64,000 nucleotides of DNA from Brachyspira suanatina (GCF_001049755.1 NZ_CVLB01000001.1:1630995-1694994); one strand, 5' to 3'. Positions 17,767-26,997 are shown, counted from the stretch's first letter. The notes: generated by a model from the sequence alone, not told the origin. Made by a program: numbers and translations.

Positions 17767-18534
17767 TTAGAATATATTTAAATTTTTAAAATAATTTTCA
17801 GCATCATTATAGCCCTGTTCTATTCTCTTTTCAGCACCTTTAGGAGAGAAATCAAGCACACCCTGAAAAAAATTTCCTAAATCTTTTGAAGGATACATTT
17901 CATAAATATTGACATTATCCTTCTTTTTAACAGGCTTTTTATAATCCAAATGAATTACTATTATGTCAGTGCAATCTTCATAAAGATAAAGCGGCTCTAT
18001 AGGACAATCATCTGTATAGCATCCGTCAAGATAGAATTTATCATCAATCTTTTCTGTAGGAAATACGGTTACAAGAGCAGAAGTAGCTAAAAGTATTTTC
18101 TTTATTCTTTCATTAGAATTGCCGTTTAATTTGAAATATTTTGATTTTATAAAAAAAGGAGCATTATATTCCGTACAGGAAGCATATATATTAAAATGAT
18201 AATTTGACAAAATATTAAGATCAATATATTTATCTATAACTTCTATTAAGCCTTCTCTTGAAAATATACCAAATATAGAAGATTTTTCAATTTTGAAATA
18301 GTCCTTAATTTTTTTTGGAGTAAGAATCTTTGTTTCTATTTCTTTAGTCCAAACCTTTTCCGCTGCTTCATAATCATTCATAGCCATGAGGCAGGAATTC
18401 AAAGCACCTACAGAATTTCCGGAAATGGCACTAACTTTATCATATATACCGGATTCTTTTAAATACTTCCATACACCTATATGATAAGCACCTCTGCCTC
18501 CTCCTCCGCCTAATACAAGTCCGATTTTTTTCAT
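17767..18534 (-). CDS. Patatin-like phospholipase
   Basis: A 255-residue patatin-family lipid acyl hydrolase. The oxyanion loop LGGGGGRGAYHIG is at the start, the nucleophile elbow GNSVG holds the catalytic Ser near residue 43, and DGCYTDDCPIEPL supplies the Asp of the Ser-Asp dyad (usually DGG/DGA, here DGC). No signal peptide or membrane segment, so it is cytoplasmic or membrane-associated, acting on phospholipid acyl chains. It lies downstream of fliD but a terminator (18565-18595) separates them. Substrate unknown. Confidence 0.9.
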   Translation of the reverse strand: MKKIGLVLGGGGGRGAYHIGVWKYLKESGIYDKVSAISGNSVGALNSCLMAMNDYEAAEKVWTKEIETKILTPKKIKDYFKIEKSSIFGIFSREGLIEVIDKYIDLNILSNYHFNIYASCTEYNAPFFIKSKYFKLNGNSNERIKKILLATSALVTVFPTEKIDDKFYLDGCYTDDCPIEPLYLYEDCTDIIVIHLDYKKPVKKKDNVNIYEMYPSKDLGNFFQGVLDFSPKGAEKRIEQGYNDAENYFKNLNIF

Positions 18535-18564
18535 AACTCAAATATACTAATTTAATTAAAAAAA

Positions 18565-18595
18565 ATGCTATTGCATATCAAATACACAATAGCAT
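18565..18595 (-). terminator. Rho-independent terminator after fliD
   Basis: Nine-pair stem ATGCTATTG / CAATAGCAT; reading the minus strand the second arm runs straight into eight T residues. Confidence 0.7.
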
Positions 18596-18622
18596 AATAT
18601 TTAAGCAATAATTAATAATTGA

Positions 18623-20824
18623 TTAATTACCGCCATTATTCTGATTAAGTGAAGACTCAAGTCTCTTTCTTTCTCTTTCAGCCTGCTGCAATTCTGCCTG
18701 CATTTGATAATATGAAGCAAGTCTCTGCTGTCTGTATTCTTCTATACGGTCTTTTTCATCGTCCATTCTTCTCTTATTATCATCTAAACGGCTTTTAGTC
18801 ATAGCAATACTATTTTCAACGATACCTCTTGTCTGAGAATAAGGAGTTATAAAATCGCTCATAACATAAGCAACTCCTGTATCAGGTATATCATCGCCTG
18901 TAGTATCATTAGAGAATAATTCTTCTATACCATCCATCTGAGTTTCTATCTTATTCATAAATTTTTCTTCATCTACCTGTAAGAAACCTTTTTTTACTTT
19001 AGACCAATCTTCTCCGGCATTTCCTCTGTTTATTCCTATCTGGTCAAGAAGAGCCAATTCCTCACCATACTCTGTTTCATAAGCATCAGCAACTATCATT
19101 CTTACCCTTTGAGATACAGTACTTACAAGAGTATTTCCGCTGAATACTCCTACATAATAAAGTTTCTTTCTAAGAGCATCATCTGACATATCAGGATTAA
19201 ACTCTACTCCTAAAGTGGTAGCCAAATCATTCAAGTCGGTTCTATTCATAGTTTCAAGTCCGTCTCTTATATCTCTAGCTAAAGGTCTTAACATAGTATC
19301 ATTGAGAAGGTCTATAACTTCATTATAAGCCCTTATAAAATTAGCTATAGCATTAACAACACCCTCTTTATCAACTTCAATAGTAGTGGCAAATGCTTCA
19401 GGAGTAACTTTTTTAGCTGTGATATTAAGTCCATTAACTACATCATTAAATTCATTGCTCTCGCTTAATACATCAACTCCGTCTATAGAAGCTCTAGCAT
19501 CTGTTGCCTCTGATACCAAATAGTTAGGAGCATCTTCCTCTTTACCCATATCCTCAACTAATAAATCCTTATAAAATACATTATAACCAGCATTTTTATT
19601 TATAAGAACAACTTCTGTTATAACATCGCCAGGTTCAAATTGTCCGCCTATAGGAATATTGAGTCTTTGCCATGAAGAACTTATAGTAGGTAAAGCAAAG
19701 AATTTTTCTACTTCATCTCCAGCTTTATTTATATATTTTACACCTATAATCTCAGAATTAAATCCTGTATCATCTACTGGTTCAGGAGCTTCTGCTTCAA
19801 CTCCCTCTTTTGCCTTCCTTTCAGCTTCTAAAGCATCTTTATATTTCTTTATATCTTCAAAAGTTCTAGAACTGTCTGCAGGTGATAAACCTTCTCCGTA
19901 TAATTCAACATCTTTATATATTACACTGTCTATTTTATTAAAAGTTAATCCTGTATCAGGTATAGACAAATCAACTGTAGGAGGCATAATAGGAGCTTCT
20001 TCATCATCTAAAGTATCAGAAACTCTAGCTGTTATAGATAAAGTAATATTTTCATTAGCCTCTGCTTCTCTATGTAAAGGAAGAGATAATTTATTCTCAC
20101 CTTTAAGTACTATAAAGTCATTTTTAACCATATAATTAGTAGTTAAATTATCTGATTCATCTTCCCATTTACTCAAAAGTTGTTCATTAAATATATGTCC
20201 CAAATGCCTGTAAGGACGTCTAGTAAACATATTAAGTTCTTTCAATATACCTGATTCATCGCTTACAACTTCTACTATATTTTTAGATCCTGTTTTTACT
20301 AAATCCATAGTAAGAACTTGTAAATTTCTTGATTTTTGAGTTATTGTAGTTTTTATTTTTTTACCGAAAGCCTTATCTATAGCTTTTTGCAAATTTACCA
20401 AACTTCCGCCGGCAAAATCAATAGTGGTTTCTTCCTCTCCTATCTTAAGAACTATCTTTCCTGCAGGTAGAGTATCAGTCATATTGAAAGCCTTTGATGA
20501 AAATTTCTGACTAGCCGCTATATCTTTAATGGCTATATCATAAGTGGTAGTATTAGCTAATCTATTGGCTGTAACAGTGAAGTAATCTGGTATACCTTCT
20601 CCTGTACCTATATAATTTCTAAAAGGAGAACGAAAGCCGTAAAGTTCTTTTGAGGCTGTAGCAAGTGTATCCAATCTGGCTTTTAAATCTTCATAAGCAG
20701 ATATTTGTCTTTGATAATCTCTAGCATTATCTGCCAAATTAGAAAGCGTGGTGCTTCTTTTATTTACCTCTGCTTCTACTGCATTTTTATATACTTCATC
20801 AAGAAAAGCTTCACTTGTTGCCAT
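18623..20824 (-). CDS. fliD: Flagellar filament cap protein FliD
   Basis: A 733-residue flagellar hook-associated protein 2. The N-terminal FliD domain (residues about 1-110) has long helices (DYQRQISAYEDLKARLDTLATAS) and the C-terminal FliD domain spans about 440-720, ending in a helical coiled coil (MTKSRLDDNKRRMDDEKDRIEEY). FliD caps the growing filament and guides flagellin assembly; in spirochaetes the filaments are periplasmic. The middle (about 215-430) is an expanded variable region, making it longer than enterobacterial FliD (about 470). AGGAGAGG precedes the ATG. No other flagellar gene is adjacent. Confidence 0.92.
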   Translation of the reverse strand: MATSEAFLDEVYKNAVEAEVNKRSTTLSNLADNARDYQRQISAYEDLKARLDTLATASKELYGFRSPFRNYIGTGEGIPDYFTVTANRLANTTTYDIAIKDIAASQKFSSKAFNMTDTLPAGKIVLKIGEEETTIDFAGGSLVNLQKAIDKAFGKKIKTTITQKSRNLQVLTMDLVKTGSKNIVEVVSDESGILKELNMFTRRPYRHLGHIFNEQLLSKWEDESDNLTTNYMVKNDFIVLKGENKLSLPLHREAEANENITLSITARVSDTLDDEEAPIMPPTVDLSIPDTGLTFNKIDSVIYKDVELYGEGLSPADSSRTFEDIKKYKDALEAERKAKEGVEAEAPEPVDDTGFNSEIIGVKYINKAGDEVEKFFALPTISSSWQRLNIPIGGQFEPGDVITEVVLINKNAGYNVFYKDLLVEDMGKEEDAPNYLVSEATDARASIDGVDVLSESNEFNDVVNGLNITAKKVTPEAFATTIEVDKEGVVNAIANFIRAYNEVIDLLNDTMLRPLARDIRDGLETMNRTDLNDLATTLGVEFNPDMSDDALRKKLYYVGVFSGNTLVSTVSQRVRMIVADAYETEYGEELALLDQIGINRGNAGEDWSKVKKGFLQVDEEKFMNKIETQMDGIEELFSNDTTGDDIPDTGVAYVMSDFITPYSQTRGIVENSIAMTKSRLDDNKRRMDDEKDRIEEYRQQRLASYYQMQAELQQAERERKRLESSLNQNNGGN

Positions 20825-20966
20825 ATAAACACCTCTCCTTACAATAATATATATTTATAAAAACTAAAATTGTAATATCTTTGTAAAATAAATCTATTTT
20901 TAAATTATCGGAACAATAAAAAAAATAATGAGAATAATATTTTTTATTGAGCAATATTATTTCATA

Positions 20967-20994
20967 TTGATTTTTTAGAAATATAGTATACTAT
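20967..20994 (+). promoter_or_regulatory. Putative promoter for TM2 gene
   Basis: TTGATT (20967-20972), 16-base spacer, TACTAT (20989-20994); a second possible -10, TATAGT, follows at 20997. Confidence 0.4.
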
Positions 20995-21024
20995 GGTATA
21001 GTAAAAAAAATCAAGGAGCGATTT

Positions 21025-21228
21025 ATGGAAATTTCAGACAAGAGCTGGGTTGTTACATTAATTTTAGCAATATTTTTACCAGTACACAGATTCTATGTAG
21101 GAAAAATAGGAACAGGCATATTGTATCTTATTACATTTGGCGGATTGGGTATATGGTACATTATTGACATCGTAATGATCATACTGGACAAATTTACTGA
21201 TAAGGAAGGAAGAAAACTAAAAAAATAA
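21025..21228 (+). CDS. TM2-domain membrane protein
   Basis: A 67-residue protein made of a single TM2 domain: a first helix (VVTLILAIFLPVHRFYVG) with the conserved H-R-F-Y-V-G turn, then GILYLITFGGLGIWYIIDIVMI with the conserved Gly and the Asp-containing second helix. TM2 proteins are small inner-membrane proteins of unknown role. Strong AAGGAG before the ATG, its own promoter and a strong terminator make it a monocistronic unit. Confidence 0.9.
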   Translation: MEISDKSWVVTLILAIFLPVHRFYVGKIGTGILYLITFGGLGIWYIIDIVMIILDKFTDKEGRKLKK

Positions 21229-21249
21229 GTAAATTCGAGTAGATCAATG

Positions 21250-21278
21250 AAGGTTAGTATTATTATGATACTAACCTT
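21250..21278 (+). terminator. Rho-independent terminator after TM2 gene
   Basis: Perfect 11-pair stem AAGGTTAGTAT / ATACTAACCTT with a 7-base loop and a following T run. Confidence 0.9.
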
Positions 21279-21327
21279 TTTTATTAATTATTAAAAATAT
21301 ATTTAAAACTTTATTTCACAATATATT

Positions 21328-21879
21328 TTATTTAATATCATCATAATAAACATTTTCCAGCTTTTTTATGAAATCTTTATTTTTCTTGTAATTAACTTTA
21401 TCATTTTTTAATTCTTTATAAAGCTCTTTTATATCAAGAGTTTCTAACATTAACTGAAGTTTCTTTTTATAATTTCTGCTTTTACATTTATTATAAAATT
21501 TTAAAACACTTTTTGTATGTTTAAAAGAATCAGCATTTTCAAAAATATCTTCAAAGTATTTAAGATTATCAATATTCCAAGAAGTTAAATCACAGTTAAA
21601 ATATTTTGTATTACTAAACATCTCACTCATATCAATAACTTTATACACATTCCATTTACTTAAATTAGCATTGAAATATTCAGCATTTTTAAACATGCAT
21701 TTCATATCAGTTACATTAGATACATTCCAAGTTTCTATGCCGTCAAAATTCTTTCTTTTACTATCTTCAAATAAATATGACATATCAATTATATCGCTTG
21801 TATCTATATCAGAAAGGTTTATATTTTCATCTTTAATATAATCCAATAATCCGAATTTATATTTAGGCTTGTATTTCAT
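21328..21879 (-). CDS. BspA-type (DUF285) repeat protein, no signal peptide
   Basis: A 183-residue protein with DUF285-type repeats in residues about 20-115: TSDIIDMSYLFEDS, WNVSNVTDMKCMFKNA, WNVYKVIDMSEMFSNT and WNIDNLKYFEDIFENA, spaced about 23-25 residues. The last 60 residues are basic and Lys-rich. Family members are often called surface proteins, but this one begins MKYKPKYKFGLL and has no signal peptide, so it is probably cytoplasmic. It begins 5 bases after the methylase stop codon, so it is in the restriction-modification operon; a role in that system is not established. Confidence 0.85.
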   Translation of the reverse strand: MKYKPKYKFGLLDYIKDENINLSDIDTSDIIDMSYLFEDSKRKNFDGIETWNVSNVTDMKCMFKNAEYFNANLSKWNVYKVIDMSEMFSNTKYFNCDLTSWNIDNLKYFEDIFENADSFKHTKSVLKFYNKCKSRNYKKKLQLMLETLDIKELYKELKNDKVNYKKNKDFIKKLENVYYDDIK

Positions 21880-21884
21880 TAGAT

Positions 21885-23108
21885 TTATACCTTATCAATA
21901 ATCTTTATAGGAAGAAGCCTTTCTAATTCTGTCTTTGATACTTGAGTGTTTCCTGTTATAAGACTAAGCACCTTTATATTATCTTTATCATTTAAGGCAT
22001 TATAAATATATTCTAAACTATAATCTTTATTGTAACTACTTAAAGGATATATAACATTCACATGATTTTCGCATACGAACTCTTTTTCTTTTACTATTGC
22101 CGATTTTATATTTATATTTTTGTGTGAACCTGTTACCCTATTAACAGCTATAACATTATTCTTTATAATAAATTCTTTTGGAATATTTCTTATATACTGA
22201 AGTTTTCTTTTATTAGGTATAAGTATTTTTCCATCAACTATATTAGATGAATATATTAAAGGTATAGAATTATTTTTATCATCAGTGAGATTTTCTTTAT
22301 ACTTATTCCAAGCAATGCTTCCTGTTTTTACCTCATAACCTATTTCTTTCAAGCTTATAGTATCTTTATACGCTTTATTTAAAAATGCTTTATCCTCTGT
22401 AAATATTGTAATATCATTTTTTGAGAATATATATTTTTTATTTTTATGACTATTAGTTTTTTTAAGTATTAATAGCATAACCTTTTGATTGGCCATATAA
22501 AAATTATCAGAGCCGTCTACAATATGCAAATATTCAACACTGCTTATGTTCATAATATATTCTCTTAATTTACTGAAAAAAGCACCGTTATTCATAGAAG
22601 GAGGCACTACATAAGCTAAATATCCTCCGTCTTCTAAAAGTTCTAAACCTAATTTTATAAATATAGCAAATATGTTAACTCTTCCGCTTATTATATCATT
22701 ATGTTTTTTCTTTAATTCCTTATCAGGTTTAAACTCAAAATATGGAGGATTGCCTATAACATAATCATATTTAATAGATTTTTCAGTATCAAGCTTCAAA
22801 GTATCCAAACATTTTATATCTGCATTATTTATTAGTTTTTTTGATATAGCAACTAAACTCTCATCAATATCAAAACCATATAATTTATGATTTTTAAAAT
22901 ACTCATTACAAGATAGAAGAAACTCTCCGCTTCCGCATGCAGGATCAAGTATTTTTACATTATCTTTTTTCTCTGAAATAGATACTAATTCTTTTAAAAG
23001 TAAATCTCTTATAGTTTTAGGAGTGAAGTACTGCCCTAATTTTTTTCTTTTTTCTATATCCGTATTTTTAAGATAATCAAAACTTTCTTTCGTGTAATCT
23101 TCTTGCAT
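21885..23108 (-). CDS. Type II N6-adenine DNA methyltransferase
   Basis: A 407-residue methylase of the gamma/TaqI-Eco57I-like class. Motif X-like GQYFTP (residues 25-30), motif I DPACGSGEF (55-63), motif II-like GFDIDESLV and the catalytic NPPY (120-123) are intact. The C-terminal half (about 240-400) should be the target-recognition part. It uses SAM to methylate adenine within a DNA site and so protects the genome from the partner nuclease at 23123, which ends 14 bases upstream. Recognition site cannot be read from the sequence. Confidence 0.93.
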   Translation of the reverse strand: MQEDYTKESFDYLKNTDIEKRKKLGQYFTPKTIRDLLLKELVSISEKKDNVKILDPACGSGEFLLSCNEYFKNHKLYGFDIDESLVAISKKLINNADIKCLDTLKLDTEKSIKYDYVIGNPPYFEFKPDKELKKKHNDIISGRVNIFAIFIKLGLELLEDGGYLAYVVPPSMNNGAFFSKLREYIMNISSVEYLHIVDGSDNFYMANQKVMLLILKKTNSHKNKKYIFSKNDITIFTEDKAFLNKAYKDTISLKEIGYEVKTGSIAWNKYKENLTDDKNNSIPLIYSSNIVDGKILIPNKRKLQYIRNIPKEFIIKNNVIAVNRVTGSHKNINIKSAIVKEKEFVCENHVNVIYPLSSYNKDYSLEYIYNALNDKDNIKVLSLITGNTQVSKTELERLLPIKIIDKV

Positions 23109-23122
23109 ATATATCTTACTCT

Positions 23123-23824
23123 TTACAAACTATTACAAAACTCAATAACATTATTTTCGCATTTTATTCTATCTATATGAGAAAAATAATCTACATTGGC
23201 ATCTTTATTTATATTCTTATTTTGGTCATAAGCAGTTCTAATATAAACATCAAATCCCCTATCAAACTTATAATTCATATTATCCAATTTGTTTCTCATT
23301 TCTTTTCTAAACTCTTCTTCTAATCTCTTAGCATTATTTTCAAAAAAACCTATAAGCTCTATTCTCTCTTCCATACTAAGTACATCTTTACCTAAAAAAA
23401 ATGTAACATCAGAAAGTCCGTAAGAACCAAATATATAAATAGCATTAGCCTTAGGTAAATTACTATTCCACATAGGTTTTGAAGATTTACCGCTGCTGTA
23501 TTTTATTTCTATAGCTATAATCTTTTTATTGGCAAATATTAAAAAATCTGGAAATTCCTGACTGCCGTAAGGTTGGCATACAAAACAATTTTCCATACTT
23601 CTATCTTCTAAAGCATAAATATTATCAAGCAATGAATCGCTTTTTTTATCCAAAATATTTTTCTTAATACAAGAAAGTATATGATCAATATCCTCTGGAA
23701 CCCTTCTATTAAAGCCATAACGTTTTAATGAAGCCTCAAATCTATCTTCAAATTCATTTCCCTTTTTACTTTTGAGCCATTCTTTCTTATTTTTCTGTAT
23801 ATCTATAAAAATATCACTAAGCAT
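23123..23824 (-). CDS. Putative type II restriction endonuclease (PD-(D/E)XK)
   Basis: A 233-residue protein with a clear nuclease motif: FPDFLIF with D93, then IIAIEIKYSSG with E106 and K108, giving PD-X12-EXK. Upstream CQPYGSQE resembles the approach to the active site in several type II enzymes. Its neighbour 14 bases downstream is an adenine methylase, so restriction is the best reading. It would cut unmethylated DNA. The promoter -10 (23831-23836) lies only 6 bases before the ATG and no Shine-Dalgarno is present, so the mRNA is probably leaderless. Specificity unknown. Confidence 0.82.
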   Translation of the reverse strand: MLSDIFIDIQKNKKEWLKSKKGNEFEDRFEASLKRYGFNRRVPEDIDHILSCIKKNILDKKSDSLLDNIYALEDRSMENCFVCQPYGSQEFPDFLIFANKKIIAIEIKYSSGKSSKPMWNSNLPKANAIYIFGSYGLSDVTFFLGKDVLSMEERIELIGFFENNAKRLEEEFRKEMRNKLDNMNYKFDRGFDVYIRTAYDQNKNINKDANVDYFSHIDRIKCENNVIEFCNSL

Positions 23825-23830
23825 TTTTTT

Positions 23831-23859
23831 AATATAATTATAAATTAAAATATTGTCAA
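23831..23859 (-). promoter_or_regulatory. Promoter for restriction-modification operon
   Basis: Minus-strand TTGACA (23854-23859), 17-base spacer, TATATT (23831-23836). The transcript is predicted to begin at or very near the ATG at 23824. Confidence 0.65.
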
Positions 23860-23869
23860 GTATTATACT

Positions 23870-24394
23870 TCATACTAATTGTTTCCACAACCAAATATCA
23901 GGCTTACCTATACCATTAGCATCAGGAAAAATGCCTGCAATTTTATATCCATTTTTCTGATAAAATTCATAAGGATGATTATTAATATTTTTTATATTAT
24001 TGAATATATATGATATATCAGTATGATTAAAATCAAATTGATGCAAATTAGTTCTAAAATCTTCATCATCTGAACCAAGCATTATATTAAGTACATTTTT
24101 TGATTTAGCCTCTCTTTCAATCTCTTTTAATAACTTAGAGCCTATACCGATATTTCTATATCCGAATCTTATTACTAAAGGGTGAAGTTCACATGTTATA
24201 TTTGAATACATTTTCAAAAGTCCTGCATATCCTATCAATATATTATTTTCTATATATCCCAAAGAAATAAAAGACTTATTAATCAAGTCAATTACATCAT
24301 CTATGCTATAGCAACTATTAAATGCTTCTGTCATCATCATTGATATATCTTCAGCATAATTAATATTTTCTTTAATATTTATAAACATAATCAA
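23870..24394 (-). CDS. AAC(6')-I-like aminoglycoside N-acetyltransferase
   Basis: A 174-residue GNAT enzyme. Its features follow the AAC(6')-Ii type: CELHPLVI, acetyl-CoA loop RNIGIGSKLL, LGSDDEDF, HPYEFYQKNGYKIAG and FPDANGIGKPDIW, where the reference family reads ELHPLVV, LGTDD, HPYEFYEKLGYKI and LPNANGWDKPDIW. Such enzymes acetylate the 6'-amine of aminoglycosides using acetyl-CoA. This is a resemblance to memory of the family, not a search result; the substrate could also be another amine. It stands alone, divergent from the GHL10 gene with overlapping promoters. Start could be Met1 or Met3. Confidence 0.8.
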   Translation of the reverse strand: MIMFINIKENINYAEDISMMMTEAFNSCYSIDDVIDLINKSFISLGYIENNILIGYAGLLKMYSNITCELHPLVIRFGYRNIGIGSKLLKEIEREAKSKNVLNIMLGSDDEDFRTNLHQFDFNHTDISYIFNNIKNINNHPYEFYQKNGYKIAGIFPDANGIGKPDIWLWKQLV

Positions 24395-24411
24395 AAGCCT
24401 TTTTTCATATA

Positions 24412-24440
24412 TTGACTGTTATTATCATTAAATATATAAT
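24412..24440 (+). promoter_or_regulatory. Promoter for first GHL10 lipoprotein
   Basis: TTGACT (24412-24417), 17-base spacer, TATAAT (24435-24440). Its -10 overlaps the -10 of the divergent acetyltransferase promoter. Confidence 0.65.
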
Positions 24441-24458
24441 CTCTAAAATATTTATCAA
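24431..24458 (-). promoter_or_regulatory. Promoter for AAC(6')-like gene
   Basis: Minus-strand TTGATA (24453-24458), 16-base spacer, TATATT (24431-24436). Confidence 0.5.
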
Positions 24459-24475
24459 TAATAAAAATTAAAATT

Positions 24476-26293
24476 ATGAATAAAATCATTGTAATAATAT
24501 CTTTAATCATACTATTAGCAACATCTTGTCAAACTTTGAATATCATTATACCAAATGATGTAAGAAAAATGCTTGCTAAAAATATTGATGAAGATAGAAG
24601 TCAAAATCCTTTTTATAGAGAGTTCAGAGCAGCTTGGATATCGTCAGTAGTTAATATAGACTGGCCTTTGAAAGGAGGAAGCGAATCCGAGCAGAAAAAA
24701 CTCATTGTAAAACATTTAGATACATTATATGAAAATAATTTTAATGCTTTATTCATTCAGGTGAAGCCGGATGCAGGAGTAATATTTAAATCAGAAATAA
24801 ATCCAGCCACAAGATATTTTTTAGGTTCAAAATCAAGCGATGAAAAAGATGATTATCCTTTTGAAACAGATATGCTTGAATTTATAATAGAAGAAGCTCA
24901 TAAAAGAAATTTAGAAGTTCATGCTTGGTTTAATCCTTACAGAATGTCTTTAACTTATGATAAAACTAAAAGCTATGAAGAACAATTCTCCAAAAAGAAT
25001 TTTATTCATACTTATGTTTCTAATAATCTTGAGCCTATATATTGGTATGATAACAGACTTTATTTGGATCCGGGCGAACCTATAAGTGCAAAATATATAA
25101 CAGATTCAGTTATAGAAGTTCTTGAAAATTATGATGTAGACGGCATACATTTTGATGATTATTTTTATCAGAATGCTGCAAGAGGAAAAACTTATAAAGA
25201 TTGGCCCGATGAAGTAAGTGCTGAAAAATACGGAGCTAAAAGAGGATATAATATAACAAATAAATCTGATGATGATTATGGAGTGAATGGGCTTTATGCT
25301 TGGAGAAGAGATAATATCAACAGGCTTGTAAGCGATTTATACAGAGAAATAAAATCAAGAAAACCCTATGTAAAATGGACTATTTCACCTGCAGGAGTTT
25401 GGAGGAATAAAGATAAATTAGCAGAATATCCTGGAAGCAAATATGGAAGCGAAACAAGATCATATAATCCTAATTTTGATGCTTTGCATGCTGATGTTCT
25501 TTTATGGATGCTTAACGGAGAAAAAACAACTACTTTGAATAATGCCACAAGAAAAGACGGATTAAATAGAATGTATATCGATGCTATAATACCGCAAGTA
25601 TATTGGACTTCAGAACATAAAACAGCACCTTTTGATAAAATAGTAAAATGGTGGGTTGATGAAGCAAAAAAATCAAATAATGGAAAACTTGCAGACATAT
25701 ATATAGGACATGCTCTATACAGAATGGGAAGTGCCACAAATATAGAACCTTGGCATGATATTGATTTGATGTCAAGACAAATAAATTATATAAGAGATGT
25801 AGGTAAAGGATATATTAAAGGCTCAGCATTCTTCACAATGCATAATATGTATAGAAAAGACAGAGATACAGGAAATTTTGGAAATGATGCTATTGAATAT
25901 GTAAGAGAAAATAATTATATATTCAAAGCAATAGTACCAACAATGAATACAATGAAAGATATAAATAAAGCTCCTTTAAAATTAGAAAACCCAAGTATTA
26001 AAAAAGTTTTCGGAGGAATTGAAATAACATTTACAGATCCTAATGAATATAAGCTGGATAAATACGGACATCTTCTACCTTCATATTCTTCATACTATGC
26101 TATATACAGAGAAACTATAGGAGAATCAGGAATAGAATTAATAGACAAAATAAGAAGAACCGATTTTAATACAAATGCAAAAGTGAGATACAAAGATAAA
26201 ACAGTAAATTCAAAGCAAACTTATATATATTATGTTACAGCTTTGGACAGAATACATAATGAAAGCGAATACCTTACTATAATAAATGATTGA
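24476..26293 (+). CDS. GHL10 (DUF187) glycoside-hydrolase-like lipoprotein, copy 1
   Basis: A 605-residue lipoprotein: signal helix then lipobox LLATSC with Cys near 18. The GHL10 TIM-barrel domain (about residues 45-440) opens with EFRAAWISSVVNIDWP and carries FIQVKPDAGVIF, VHAWFNPYR and the active-site strand DGIHFDDYFY. The C-terminal 90 residues look like a fibronectin-type fold (YYAIYRE, TYIYYVTALDR). GHL10 proteins are predicted to act on envelope glycans, possibly peptidoglycan-linked, and would sit on the outer face of the inner membrane or outer membrane. A paralog lies at 58820-60640. The next gene overlaps its end by 8 bases. Confidence 0.9.
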   Translation: MNKIIVIISLIILLATSCQTLNIIIPNDVRKMLAKNIDEDRSQNPFYREFRAAWISSVVNIDWPLKGGSESEQKKLIVKHLDTLYENNFNALFIQVKPDAGVIFKSEINPATRYFLGSKSSDEKDDYPFETDMLEFIIEEAHKRNLEVHAWFNPYRMSLTYDKTKSYEEQFSKKNFIHTYVSNNLEPIYWYDNRLYLDPGEPISAKYITDSVIEVLENYDVDGIHFDDYFYQNAARGKTYKDWPDEVSAEKYGAKRGYNITNKSDDDYGVNGLYAWRRDNINRLVSDLYREIKSRKPYVKWTISPAGVWRNKDKLAEYPGSKYGSETRSYNPNFDALHADVLLWMLNGEKTTTLNNATRKDGLNRMYIDAIIPQVYWTSEHKTAPFDKIVKWWVDEAKKSNNGKLADIYIGHALYRMGSATNIEPWHDIDLMSRQINYIRDVGKGYIKGSAFFTMHNMYRKDRDTGNFGNDAIEYVRENNYIFKAIVPTMNTMKDINKAPLKLENPSIKKVFGGIEITFTDPNEYKLDKYGHLLPSYSSYYAIYRETIGESGIELIDKIRRTDFNTNAKVRYKDKTVNSKQTYIYYVTALDRIHNESEYLTIIND

Positions 26294-26996
26294 CAAATAT
26301 AATCTAATAAATATAATTAATAATATGATATTAGAAAATTTATACTATACTGATTATTATAAAAATCATTGGAATAAATACGGAATATTATTCTCAGATA
26401 AATATTTTGAAAGTGAAAATAAAACTATATTAAATGATGATTATTATATCATACATAAAAAATATTCAGGATACATTCATCAAAAAGATATTATAGGATA
26501 TGAAAGAGGCCTATACACTAATCATGATAATAAACTTATTTACAATTACAGAAGCGATGATGCCAGAATGTTTAAAATAATAAATCATAATAACAATGAA
26601 TATTTTGTTTTTAATAGAGATTTATCAGGCTTTTCTATAATAGATTTAAATAAAACCAATAAAGAATTCAATTTTTATTATAATAAACCAATAAATAAAA
26701 ATGGCATCATTGTTTTTATGGACGCTGAGTATTGTAATAATAAAATTCTTTTTTATATATTTTATTTATCTAAAGCAGAGAACGGAGCATTTAAAAGGGT
26801 ATTCAATTATTTATTATATGACTTTTCTAATGGAATTAATAGAAGTCAAAATTATGTTAACTTTATAGATATAAGAAAATCAGTATTGGATTTATATAAC
26901 TATGAATTATATTTCACTTATAAAGCATATTTTGATAATAATGCTATAATAGCAGAAGATTTATCTAACGGACAAAAATTTAATATAAATTTATAA
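26286..26996 (+). CDS. Unknown protein overlapping GHL10 gene
   Basis: A 236-residue protein that I do not recognise. Tyrosine- and asparagine-rich, no signal peptide, no membrane helix, with short strands such as YFVFNRDLSGFSIIDLN that suggest a beta-rich fold. It starts inside the last 8 bases of the GHL10 gene, so the two are translationally coupled. It ends 1 base before the convergent lipoprotein gene. Function unknown. Confidence 0.65.
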   Translation: MIDKYNLINIINNMILENLYYTDYYKNHWNKYGILFSDKYFESENKTILNDDYYIIHKKYSGYIHQKDIIGYERGLYTNHDNKLIYNYRSDDARMFKIINHNNNEYFVFNRDLSGFSIIDLNKTNKEFNFYYNKPINKNGIIVFMDAEYCNNKILFYIFYLSKAENGAFKRVFNYLLYDFSNGINRSQNYVNFIDIRKSVLDLYNYELYFTYKAYFDNNAIIAEDLSNGQKFNINL

Positions 26997-26997
26997 A

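Noticed and set aside
19659-20135. 158-codon plus-strand frame inside fliD
   Set aside because: Opposite strand of a strong gene; Ser-rich translation typical of shadow frames.
14474-24394. DISARM- or other defence island from the SNF2 helicase plus the restriction-modification genes
   Set aside because: They are about 4 kb apart with fliD, patatin and TM2 genes and terminators between them; no shared operon.
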